A stretch of DNA of 64,000 bases. Origin: Myxococcus dinghuensis (GTDB taxonomy: Bacteria; Myxococcota; Myxococcia; Myxococcales; Myxococcaceae). The position numbers were made by a program, and so were the translations under genes. The stretch lies in NCBI RefSeq assembly GCF_024198235.1, contig NZ_JAKCFB010000008.1, forward strand, positions 124,001-188,000, in the 5' to 3' direction. Under the pieces are notes generated by a model. It saw nothing but the letters and a program-made list of their open reading frames with translations, was not told the origin of the DNA and did no database searches. Of this stretch, positions 52,795 to 61,286 are shown piece after piece (the stretch's first letter is position 1; each line of letters starts with the position of its first letter).

Positions 52795-52940
52795 TCGGGT
52801 AGGTCCGGCCCTTGCAATCTATGATCGATCTCCAACAGCCTTCGTCACGTTTGGCTCACAACACTGGGTGCGTCAGCCGGCGACGCGATGTACGAGCCAC
52901 GTGGAATCCAACCTGGGAGGAACCATGCGGCGCGTCCTGC

Positions 52941-53753
52941 TCAGGGAGTCGTCCCGGAGTCCGCGTCATTTTCCACGGGCGGGGTGGGTTGGGTGGCCGC
53001 GGGTGACCCCTCCGGCCCGGTCGGGGTGGGTGCGGGTGGGGGCGTCTGCTGGGGAGGAGGTGTTTCACCCTGCGTGTTCTGGGGGCCGCTCAGCGTATGG
53101 ACGGCGCGGCGGAGGGCTTCCTCCAGGTCACGGGCGGGGGGGCCCACGGCGGTGAGCATCTGGTGCGCGCTGCGCGCGTGGCGGCTCTGGCTCTCCGCGG
53201 CGAGCTTGAGCTGGGCGAGGGCGTCGCTGACGAGGCGCCGGGCATCCTCGAGCTTCTGGCGGGCCTGGAAGTAGGCCACCTCGGTGAGGAGCTTCTGGAG
53301 GGTGAGGCGCTGCTCCTCGGTGATGCCGCCCAGCTTCTCCGCGCGCCGCAGGTAGTACAGGCCCTGTTCGACGCGGGGGGGCTCCTCGGAGGCGATGCGC
53401 GGCCGGGCGAGCGACTCCAGGAGGGGGAACAGGGCGCGGTCCAGCTCGTCGCGCTCGGTGAACTTCTGCATCAACAGGAGGGTGACGTCCTGGCCCTCGA
53501 GGGGGATGGGGGCGTAGGCGTCCGCCATCCGCGGGTCACCGGGCCGGTAGGGGAGGGCGCCGGCGGGGGCCATGCGGCCCTTCATGACGACCAGTTGTCC
53601 GTCGAGGGCGGCCAGGGTGAAGGTCCGGGCGTTGAGCTGGGAGAGGAGGACGACGACGCTGCCCCCCAGGCCCAGGATGAGGCAGAAGACCAGCAGCCGC
53701 GTGAAGGTGCGCCGCGCCCGGTATCCGAAGCCCTGTCGTGGTGTCTCGTTCAT
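52941..53753 (-). CDS. Membrane-anchored protein of unknown function
   Basis: A 270-residue protein with an Arg-rich N-terminus, one transmembrane segment (about 19-41) and an exposed remainder. The region from about 95 to 195 is helical (L-Y-Y-L-R-R-A-E-K-L, L-L-T-E-V-A-Y-F-Q-A-R-Q-K-L-E-D-A-R-R-L-V). The last 50 residues are Pro/Thr/Gln-rich and probably disordered. Divergent from the giant coiled-coil gene, sharing the short region 53754-53858. I do not recognise the family. Confidence 0.75.
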   Translation of the reverse strand: MNETPRQGFGYRARRTFTRLLVFCLILGLGGSVVVLLSQLNARTFTLAALDGQLVVMKGRMAPAGALPYRPGDPRMADAYAPIPLEGQDVTLLLMQKFTERDELDRALFPLLESLARPRIASEEPPRVEQGLYYLRRAEKLGGITEEQRLTLQKLLTEVAYFQARQKLEDARRLVSDALAQLKLAAESQSRHARSAHQMLTAVGPPARDLEEALRRAVHTLSGPQNTQGETPPPQQTPPPAPTPTGPEGSPAATQPTPPVENDADSGTTP

Positions 53754-53811
53754 GTGTTGCCTGCTCTCCTGACGTCCGGGCGCCATCCGGAAGCGGATGG
53801 CGGCGCTTTCC

Positions 53812-53839
53812 TTGGGGCGCGGAGGCCCACGGCTATACT
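53812..53839 (+). promoter_or_regulatory. Candidate promoter of the giant coiled-coil gene
   Basis: TTGGGG (53812-53817) and TATACT (53834-53839) are 16 bp apart. Transcription would start about 13 bases before the ATG at 53859, which has no clear ribosome-binding site. Confidence 0.45.
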
Positions 53840-53858
53840 CCCACCCCCGTACACACCC

Positions 53859-56800
53859 ATGCACCACACATTCCGCCGCATGGGGCCCAGTGAACTGCTG
53901 CCCCGCTACATCTTCGTCGAGAGCCTCTTCGCGCGCCGCCGGGTCCTGGAGGTCGACGCGGTGGCCTCCACGGGCGGTGAGAGCGCCCGCTTCCTGCTGG
54001 AGCGGGGCGCGCGCGCCGTCGTGGCCTGTGACGCGAACCTCGACGCGGTCCAGGCCGCGCACAAGGCCCACGGCGGGCCGACGCTGCGCTTCCGCGCCAA
54101 CATCTACGACGACCTGGAGCCGGGCAGCTTCGACGTGGTGATGGTGGCGGACCTGGCCCCCTACGTCCGGGCGCCGGCGTTGCTGGAGGAGCTGACGCGG
54201 CTCATCTCCAAGCAGGGCTTCCTGGTGGGAGGGCTGCGCAACCTCGCGGGCCTGGCGCTGCCACAGTTGGTGGAGGCGGAGGAGGGCGTGCCGCCCACGT
54301 ACGGCATGCTGCTCGACTCGCTGTCAGCCTTCTTCCCCCATGTGGAGGTGGCGACGCAGTTGCCGGTGCTGGGCTACCAGCTCGCCTTCGAGAAGGGCGA
54401 GGGGCTCCAGGTGGACGGCTCGTTGGTGAAGGGCGCCGAGGCGGCCTACTTCCTCGTCGTCGCGGGCCAGGAGCCGTCGCGGGTGGTGGACCCCACCTGG
54501 GTGCAACTGCCGCCGGAGCCGCTGGCCTTCACCAAGGGCAAGCTGGACGAGGTGGTGGCGCGCGCGAAGTCCTGGGAGGAGCGCAGCGCCCGGTTGAAGG
54601 AGTCGCTGACCCGGCTGCGCACGGAGCTGACGGAGCGCGAGACGGAGGTCGCGTCGCTCAAGCCGTCCCTGGAGGTGGCCCGGGACGAGGTGGCCCGGCT
54701 CACCGCGCAGTTGGAGCAGGCGCGTGGCACGCCGGAGTCCCAGCGTGAGCGGGACGACCTGGCGGGCCGTTTGCGCCGGCGCGAGCTGGAGCTCCAGGTG
54801 GCGCAGGAGCGGCTGGCGGACGCGGACCGGCGGCTGGCGGCGCAGCGCCTGGAGGTGGAGGCCGCCCAGCGCACGCAGTCGGAGGCGGGCGTCCAGGTGC
54901 TCGCGGGGCAGGAGACGCTGCGGCTGGAGCGCGCCCGGCGCGAGGAGCTGGGCGCGTCCCTGGAGGAGGCCCGGGAGCGGCTGACGCAGGCCTATGCCCA
55001 GGTGCGCGAGCTCCAGGAGGAGATGGGCACGCTGCGCATCGACCGCGAGAAGGACCGTCTCGCGGCGGAGCGGGCCACGGAGCAGCTCGAGGACCGGCGG
55101 CGCGCGGCGGACGCGGCGCGTGAGCGGGAGCTGCGCATCGCGGAGCAGTACTCGGCCTCGTTGGCGGCGGTGGAGCATCTGAAGGGCGGCGCGGGGCGGG
55201 CGGAGGAGTCCGCGCGCGAGGCCGCCGCCGCGCTGTCGGTGAAGGAAGCGGAGCTGGCGCGCGCGGCCCGGGAGTTGACGGACGCGTCGCTGCGGGTGGC
55301 CGCCGCCGACGGCGCGCGCAAGGACGCGGAGGCGCGTCTGGAGGCGCTCCAGGCCGAGGGGCGGGGGCAGGAGACCGAGCTGGTCGCGGCCCGCGAGCTG
55401 GAGGCGCGGCTGCGGGATGAGCTGGAGGCGCTCACCCGGGCGGAGGCCGCGTCGCGCGCCACCGCGCAGCGGCTGGAGGAGTCGCTCCACGAGGCCCGGG
55501 AGCGGATCACCCTCCTGGAGGCGGAGCACTCCCAGACCCGGGAGGACCTCGCCGGTGCCTGGGAGACGGAGCGCGCCGGATTCCAGGCGCGGCTCACGGA
55601 GCTGGAGTCCGCGCTCGCGTCGGAGAAGGTCCGCGCGGAGTCGTTGTCGGACGAGGCCCGGACCGAGGCGGCCATCCGCGCGGAGGCCGAGGCTCGCCGT
55701 GGCGAGCTGGAGGACGAGCGCCAGGCGCTGGTGCGGCGCGTGGTGGAGCTGGAGGCGGAGGTCTCCACGCTGAACCGCACCCGCCGGGAGGAGACGGTCC
55801 GGGCGGATGAGCTCGCCGCGACGCTCCAGTCCGCGCAGTCGGAGCTGGAGACGGCGCGCGAGGAGCGTGACTCCACGGCGGCGCTGGCGGCGCGCGTCGG
55901 AGGCTCCCTGGACGAGGAGCGCGAGGCGCGCGCGGCGGCGGAGGAGGCGCTGCGGCTGTCTCGCGGCAAGCTGGAGAGCGCGGCGCAGCGGCTGGCGGAC
56001 GTGGAAGCCTCGCTGGCCCGCACGCGGGAGGAGCTGGAGGCGCAAGTGGCTCGGCGCGCCGAGCTGGAGGCGTCGCTGGCCGAGGTCCACGCGACGCTGG
56101 CCGCCGAGCGCGAGGGGCGGGCGCAGTCCGGCTCCGCGCTGGATGCGCTGCGCGTGGAGTTGGAGGCGGAGCGCGAGCGGCGGGGCGAGGCGGAGACGGC
56201 GCTGACGGAGGCTCGCGAGGGGCTGACGGAGGCCCGAGGAGCGCTGGCCCAGGCGAAGGAGGCGCTCGGCGAAGAGGAGGAGCGGCGCGCGCGCTGGGAG
56301 GCGGCGCTGTCGGACACGCAGGTCCAGCTCCAGTCGGAGGTCCAGGAGCGCACGCGCCTGGCGGCGGCGCTCGCCGAGGCCCAGGGAGAACTGCGCGGCG
56401 AAGGTGCGCAGCGCACCCAGGCCGAGACGTCACTGGAGGAGGCGCGCGAGCGGCTGCGGACCGAGGAGTCGGAGCGCGCGCGTGTCGAGGAGACGCTGGC
56501 CGACGTCCAGGCCCGGCTCGAGGAAGAGGGCGTGGCGAGGGGCCGCGTCGAGTCGACGCTGACCGACCTCCAGGCGCGCTTCGAGGAGGAGACGGAGCAC
56601 CGGAACCGCGCGGAGACCTCGCTGACCGAGGTGCGCGTCCGGCTCGAGGAGGAGCGCGCCGAGCGGGCTCGGGTCGCGTCGGCGCTGGTCGAGGTCCAGC
56701 AGCGGCTCGCGGCCGAGGTCGCGGAGCGGGCCCGCGCGGCGTCGGCGCTGGTCGAGGTCCAGGAGCGGCTCCGGGCGGAGGGCGCGCAGCGCGGCGGCGT

Positions 56801-59800
56801 CGAGGAGACGCTGGCCGACGTCCAGGCGCGGCTCCTGGCGGAGGCCGCCCTGCGGAGCGAGGCCGAGGCCTCCCTGGAGACCCTGCGGACCCGCCTTCGG
56901 GACGAGGAAGCGGAGCGGGCTCGCGCCGAAGCGGAGCTGACGGCTGCCCAGGCCCGCGTCGAGGCGGAGGAGACCCAGCGCGCTCGTGCCGAGTCGGAGC
57001 TGAAGGCTGCCCAGGCCCGCGTCGAGGCGGAGGAGACCCAGCGCGCTCGCGCCGAGTCGGAGCTGGAGGCTGCCCAGGCGCGAGCGGACGCGGAGGAGAC
57101 CCAGCGCGCTCGTGCCGAGTCCGAGCTGAAGGCTGCCCAGGCCCGTGTCGAGGCGGAGGAGACCCAGCGCGCCCGCGCCGAGTCCGAGCTGAAGGACACC
57201 CAGGCCCGTGTCGAGGCGGAGGAGACCCAGCGCGCCCGCGCCGAGTCCGAGCTGAAGGACACCCAGGCCCGCGTCGAGGCGGAGGAGACCCAGCGGGCTC
57301 GCGCGGAGGCCACGCTCGAGGAGACCCGCACGCGGCTCCTGGACGAGGAGCTGTCGCGGGTCCGAGCGGAGAGTCTGCTCGCGGAGGCCCAGGCCGCGCT
57401 GGCGACCGAGAAGGAGGCGCGCGAGCGGAGCGACACCCGTGCGCAGGAGTCGCTGGTCGAGACGCGTCAGACCCTGGCCGAGGAGCGGGAGGCGCGCGAA
57501 GCGCTGTCGGCGGAGCTGGCCGGGATGCGGGAGCGCGCGTTCGGCGCCGACGAGGTCGTCACCCGGCTCCAGGCCGAGGCCGTTTCGGAGCGAGAGGGTC
57601 GCGCACGCACCGAGGCGTCACTGGTCGCGGAGCGCGATGCCCGCGCGGAGGTCGAGGACGCGCTGGGGGCTGCCCGTTCCGCGCTGGAAGTCGAACGTCA
57701 GGCCCGTGCGGACGAGGCCAGTGGGGCGACCCGGTGGCGTGAGCAGTTCGACGCGGAGCAACGGGCCCGCGCCGATGCCGAGGCGTCGCTGGCGAGCCTG
57801 CGCGAGGAGCTGGACTCGGCCCGGGCCGAGCTGACGCGGGAGCGGACGGCGTTGGAGGCGAAGCTCTCCGAGCGGGAGTGGTCGCTGCAGGAACTCCAGA
57901 CGCAGGCTGACTCGCTCTCCGAGGCCGCGACCACTCGCGCGGCGGAGCTGGCCGAGGTCCGGGCGTCGCTCGAGCGACAGGAGGTTTCCTCCCGAACGCA
58001 GCTCGTCGGACTCGAGGGGGCGCTGGAGGAGACGCGTCGTCAGGCTCAAGAGTCGGAGGCGCGGCACGTCGCCGCGTTGGAGTCCGAGGCGGCCCTGTTG
58101 GACTCCGCCCGCCAGGAGGTGCTGACGCTGCGCGCGGACCTCGTGCACCTGAACGCGGCGCGCCAGGAGGTCATGCGCCTGGGCGCCGAGCTCCAGCGGG
58201 CCATCGCCGCGCTGCACGACCGCGGGATGCACATCTCCCGGCTCGACGCGGAGTTGGTGGATGCGCGCGAGCGGCTCGTCGCGCAGCGAGAGAACGCCGA
58301 GCTGCTCATGGTGCAGTTGGAGACGGCGCGCCGCTTCGCGGGCAAGGCCACCGCCATGGAGAGCTCGCTCGAGAGCGAGCGGGCGACCCTCGAGTCGACG
58401 AAGTCGCGACTGGAGGCCGCGGAGCAGGAGCTCGCCGCCGCCATCGTGGCCGCGCGGCGGGAGCAGGAGCGCGCCGGGGCGTTGGAGGCTCGCCTCGCCG
58501 AGTCCTCCGAGGAACTCGGTCGCGCGAAGGTGGACTGGGAGACGCGCCTCGCGGAGACGACGCGTCATCTGGAGGAGCAGCGCGCGGAGTCCGTCGCCCG
58601 GTCCGAGGTCTCCGCCGAGCAGCAACGCCAGCTCGCGGAGCTGGAGTCTCGGCTCGCGGAGAACGAGGCGCGCGCGGAAGGCCAGCGCACGGAGTTGGAG
58701 ACGCGGCTCGCGGAGAACGAGGCGCGGCGCGTGGAGCTGGAGACGCGGCTCAGGGACGACCTCGCCAGCGCGGATGCGCAGCGGGCCGCGTTGGAGACGC
58801 GGCTCGCGGAGGGGCTCGCCGATGCGGATGCGCAGCGGGCCGCGACGGAGGCTCGCCTCGCCAGCGCCGAGGCTCAGCGCACGACGCTGGAGCACCAGCT
58901 CACCGAACTCCAGGCGAGCAGTGAGGCCCAGCGGGCCGAGCTGGAGTCCGGGCTCACCGAGAACGTGGCTCGCCTCGAGGCCCAGCGGGCCGAGCTGGAG
59001 ACCCGACTCGCGGAGAGCACCGCCCAGGCCGAGGCCCAGCGCGTCGAACTGGAGACCCGACTCGCGGAGAGCACCGCCCAGGCAGAGGCCCAGCGGGCCG
59101 AACTGGAGACCCGACTCGCCGACCTCGGGACCCAGCACGCGGACCTGGAGGCCCGCCTGACCGAGAGCACGGCGCTCTCCGAGGCGCAGCGCGCCGAACT
59201 GGAGGCCCGGCTCATCGAACTCACCACCAGCGCCGAGGCGCGGCGCGCCGAGCTGGAGGCCCAACTGGCCGAGAGCGTCGCCCACGCCCAGGCGCAGCGC
59301 GCCGAGCTGGAGTCCCAGCTTTCGGAGCTCACGGCCCGGGGAGAGGCGCAGCGCGCCGACCTGGAATCCTCCCGCTCCGAGCGGGACACGCTGGAGTCCC
59401 AGTGGTCGGGCCTTCGCGCCGACCTGGAGGCCCGGCTCGCGGAGGCCGAGGGGGGCTCCGACGCCCTTCGCGCCGACAACACCACGCTGGAAGGTCGCGC
59501 CGCCGAGTTGCAGGCCCGTCTGACCGAGCTGGAGACGTCCGCGACGGAGACCACGGCGGCGCTCCAGTCCCTCCAGGAGCGCTTGTCCCGCGCCGAGGCG
59601 GAGCGCCTCTCCGCCACGTCGGAGCGCGAGCGCCTCCAGTCGGACCTGACGGTGGCCCGCGCCGCCCGGGTCCGTCTCGAGGGGCGCATCACCGCCATGG
59701 AGACGGCGTCCACGGACGCGGTGCGCCTGCTCGACACGGAGCGCGCCGAGCGGACCCGGCTGAGCGAATCCCTCGAGGAGGCGCGCCGCATGCTCCAGCA

Positions 59801-60374
59801 GCGCGAGGGCAGCTCGTCCGACCGCCTCACCTCGGTCCTCGGCGAACTGACGCGGGCCCAGGAGCAGGTGCGGACCCTGGAGACGGAGAAGCTGGGCCTC
59901 CAGGGCGAGCGCGGCGAGCGGGAGCGGCTGGAGTCGGTGGTGGCCGACCAGAAGGCCCGCCTCGCCACGCTCGACGCCGAGCGCACGGAGCTGCTCGCGG
60001 CCGTCGAGGAGCTGAAGGCCTCCGCCCAGCCCGAGGCCGTCCTGGAGATGGCCGCGGAGATGGAGCAGTTGCAGACGCTGGTGGAGTCCCTCCAGGAGAA
60101 GCTCGCCTCCCAGGAGACGGAGCTGGGCGCCCTGCGGCGTCAGTCCGCCCGCGCCGGCAACAACCCCGTCCAGGAGATCTACGAGCGCGCGAACGCGGAG
60201 CTCAACGCCGTGAAGGGCGAGCTGTCCCGTCGCTCCGGCGCCGTCCCACCGGCCCCCTCGGGGAACACGCCCGGTCGGATGCCCACCATTCCCCAGGTGA
60301 AGCCGGGCCGCACCGCCGTGCCCGCGCTGGACCTCCCCCCGGCCCCGACCAAGAAGGCGGACGAGCACGAGTGA
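53859..60374 (+). CDS. Giant coiled-coil protein with N-terminal methyltransferase-like domain
   Basis: A 2171-residue protein. Residues about 10-210 resemble a class I SAM methyltransferase fold: motif I V-L-E-V-D-A-V-A-S-T-G-G (29-40), A-C-D-A-N (56-60), and F-D-V-V-M-V-A-D-L-A (91-100). Motif I has lost the usual G-x-G-x-G, so activity is doubtful. From about residue 240 to 2100 the sequence is almost unbroken coiled coil (Glu, Arg, Ala, Leu), with a block of 21-residue repeats (nt 56942-57319) and a block of 18-residue repeats (about 58684-59370). A short Pro-rich tail follows. The layout, globular domain plus very long coil, recalls FrzS and AglZ motility scaffolds of Myxococcus, which have receiver-type heads instead. 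A structural or polar scaffold role is an inference. Confidence 0.85.
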   Translation: MHHTFRRMGPSELLPRYIFVESLFARRRVLEVDAVASTGGESARFLLERGARAVVACDANLDAVQAAHKAHGGPTLRFRANIYDDLEPGSFDVVMVADLAPYVRAPALLEELTRLISKQGFLVGGLRNLAGLALPQLVEAEEGVPPTYGMLLDSLSAFFPHVEVATQLPVLGYQLAFEKGEGLQVDGSLVKGAEAAYFLVVAGQEPSRVVDPTWVQLPPEPLAFTKGKLDEVVARAKSWEERSARLKESLTRLRTELTERETEVASLKPSLEVARDEVARLTAQLEQARGTPESQRERDDLAGRLRRRELELQVAQERLADADRRLAAQRLEVEAAQRTQSEAGVQVLAGQETLRLERARREELGASLEEARERLTQAYAQVRELQEEMGTLRIDREKDRLAAERATEQLEDRRRAADAARERELRIAEQYSASLAAVEHLKGGAGRAEESAREAAAALSVKEAELARAARELTDASLRVAAADGARKDAEARLEALQAEGRGQETELVAARELEARLRDELEALTRAEAASRATAQRLEESLHEARERITLLEAEHSQTREDLAGAWETERAGFQARLTELESALASEKVRAESLSDEARTEAAIRAEAEARRGELEDERQALVRRVVELEAEVSTLNRTRREETVRADELAATLQSAQSELETAREERDSTAALAARVGGSLDEEREARAAAEEALRLSRGKLESAAQRLADVEASLARTREELEAQVARRAELEASLAEVHATLAAEREGRAQSGSALDALRVELEAERERRGEAETALTEAREGLTEARGALAQAKEALGEEEERRARWEAALSDTQVQLQSEVQERTRLAAALAEAQGELRGEGAQRTQAETSLEEARERLRTEESERARVEETLADVQARLEEEGVARGRVESTLTDLQARFEEETEHRNRAETSLTEVRVRLEEERAERARVASALVEVQQRLAAEVAERARAASALVEVQERLRAEGAQRGGVEETLADVQARLLAEAALRSEAEASLETLRTRLRDEEAERARAEAELTAAQARVEAEETQRARAESELKAAQARVEAEETQRARAESELEAAQARADAEETQRARAESELKAAQARVEAEETQRARAESELKDTQARVEAEETQRARAESELKDTQARVEAEETQRARAEATLEETRTRLLDEELSRVRAESLLAEAQAALATEKEARERSDTRAQESLVETRQTLAEEREAREALSAELAGMRERAFGADEVVTRLQAEAVSEREGRARTEASLVAERDARAEVEDALGAARSALEVERQARADEASGATRWREQFDAEQRARADAEASLASLREELDSARAELTRERTALEAKLSEREWSLQELQTQADSLSEAATTRAAELAEVRASLERQEVSSRTQLVGLEGALEETRRQAQESEARHVAALESEAALLDSARQEVLTLRADLVHLNAARQEVMRLGAELQRAIAALHDRGMHISRLDAELVDARERLVAQRENAELLMVQLETARRFAGKATAMESSLESERATLESTKSRLEAAEQELAAAIVAARREQERAGALEARLAESSEELGRAKVDWETRLAETTRHLEEQRAESVARSEVSAEQQRQLAELESRLAENEARAEGQRTELETRLAENEARRVELETRLRDDLASADAQRAALETRLAEGLADADAQRAATEARLASAEAQRTTLEHQLTELQASSEAQRAELESGLTENVARLEAQRAELETRLAESTAQAEAQRVELETRLAESTAQAEAQRAELETRLADLGTQHADLEARLTESTALSEAQRAELEARLIELTTSAEARRAELEAQLAESVAHAQAQRAELESQLSELTARGEAQRADLESSRSERDTLESQWSGLRADLEARLAEAEGGSDALRADNTTLEGRAAELQARLTELETSATETTAALQSLQERLSRAEAERLSATSERERLQSDLTVARAARVRLEGRITAMETASTDAVRLLDTERAERTRLSESLEEARRMLQQREGSSSDRLTSVLGELTRAQEQVRTLETEKLGLQGERGERERLESVVADQKARLATLDAERTELLAAVEELKASAQPEAVLEMAAEMEQLQTLVESLQEKLASQETELGALRRQSARAGNNPVQEIYERANAELNAVKGELSRRSGAVPPAPSGNTPGRMPTIPQVKPGRTAVPALDLPPAPTKKADEHE
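56942..57319 (+). repeat. Six tandem 63-bp repeats inside the giant coiled-coil gene
   Basis: The 21-residue unit A-Q-A-R-V-E-A-E-E-T-Q-R-A-R-A-E-S-E-L-K-x is repeated six times (three heptads each) with very few differences at DNA level, indicating recent duplication. Confidence 0.85.
58684..59370 (+). repeat. 54-bp-period repeats inside the giant coiled-coil gene
   Basis: Units of about 18 residues such as A-Q-R-A-E-L-E-T-R-L-A-E-S-T-A-Q-A-E recur; the best-preserved copies start at 58980, 59034 and 59088, exactly 54 bp apart. Outer copies are more diverged. Confidence 0.8.
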
Positions 60375-60398
60375 TGGCTCGCGACTAGGATTGCCCCC

Positions 60399-61250
60399 GT
60401 GGAAGCTCGCGAGCGCATCTTCAAGTACCAGGGCCTGGGCAACGACTTCGTGGTGCTGGACCGGCGCCACTCCGGGGCGGACATCGACGCGGCCACGTCC
60501 CGCTGGATGTGCGACCGGCGCCTCGGCATCGGCGCGGACGGCGTCCTCTCGCTGCTGCCGTCCGAGCGGGGCATGGCCCGCATGGTCGTCCACAACGCCG
60601 ACGGCAGCATCGCGGAGATGTGCGGCAACGGCCTGCGCTGCGCGGTGAAGTACCTGGTGGACCACTCCGGCGAGCAGCCCGGCCGCATCGACGTGGAGAC
60701 CGGCGCCGGAGTGCTCACCTGCATGCCTGGCTACGACGTGGGCGGTGTGGCGTCGGTGGACATTTCCATGGGCCCCGCGCGGCTCGTCGCGGCCAACCTG
60801 CCGTCGGGCGCCACGGGGCGGCCCTTCCTGGACTCACCGCTCCCGGGGCACCCCGACCTGCGGGCCTCGGCGGTGAGCATGGGCAACCCCCACCTGGTCC
60901 TCCTGGACCGTCCGCTGGAGGAGGCGGGCCGGCTGGGGCCGGCGCTGGAGCACCACGCCGCGTTCCCGGACCGGACCAACGTGGAGTTCGTCCGGGTGGA
61001 CGCGGACGGGCTCACCGTCGTCGTCTGGGAGCGCGGCTGTGGCCTCACCCAGGCGTGTGGTACCGGGGCGTGTGCCTCGGCGGTGGCGGCCGTGCTGGCG
61101 AAGCGGCTGCCGGCGGATACCTGGCTGCGCGTCACCCTGCCAGGGGGAGACCTGCGCATCCGCGTGCCCCCCGACCTGTCCGACATCCGCCTCCGTGGCC
61201 CTGTCGCGTTCGTCTTCGAGGGCGTTGTCGGGCTTGCTGGGGGCCGGTAA
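60399..61250 (+). CDS. dapF: Diaminopimelate epimerase
   Basis: A 283-residue enzyme converting LL- to meso-diaminopimelate for lysine and peptidoglycan synthesis. Starts at GTG 60399 with Y-Q-G-L-G-N-D-F-V-V-L-D. The two catalytic cysteines are visible: M-C-G-N-G-L-R-C and Q-A-C-G-T-G-A-C. Length is normal. It lies 24 bp after the giant coiled-coil gene and 36 bp before a receiver-domain gene, a long same-strand run that may be one transcription unit. Confidence 0.97.
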   Translation: MEARERIFKYQGLGNDFVVLDRRHSGADIDAATSRWMCDRRLGIGADGVLSLLPSERGMARMVVHNADGSIAEMCGNGLRCAVKYLVDHSGEQPGRIDVETGAGVLTCMPGYDVGGVASVDISMGPARLVAANLPSGATGRPFLDSPLPGHPDLRASAVSMGNPHLVLLDRPLEEAGRLGPALEHHAAFPDRTNVEFVRVDADGLTVVVWERGCGLTQACGTGACASAVAAVLAKRLPADTWLRVTLPGGDLRIRVPPDLSDIRLRGPVAFVFEGVVGLAGGR

Positions 61251-61286
61251 CCTCCGCTTCCCTCTCGCACCCGGGTCAGACAGCGC

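Larger units (their letters stand above)
52467..52940 (-). other. 474-bp region upstream of nrdA holding its promoter and leader
   Basis: No gene is supported. Read on the minus strand it contains, in order, a weak NrdR-like site, a better NrdR-like site touching the -35, a sigma-70-type promoter, two hairpins, and an unstructured tail down to the nrdA GTG. Transcription starting near 52744 would give a leader of about 280 bases. Confidence 0.55.

Noticed and set aside
52560..52800. Cobalamin or c-di-GMP riboswitch in the nrdA leader
   Set aside because: The conserved boxes of these classes are absent; only simple hairpins are visible.
52911..53155. GGGAGGA followed by ATG at 52925 on the plus strand, opening a short reading frame
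   Set aside because: The frame is antisense to the membrane-anchored protein gene and its product is Arg/Gly/Pro-rich noise.
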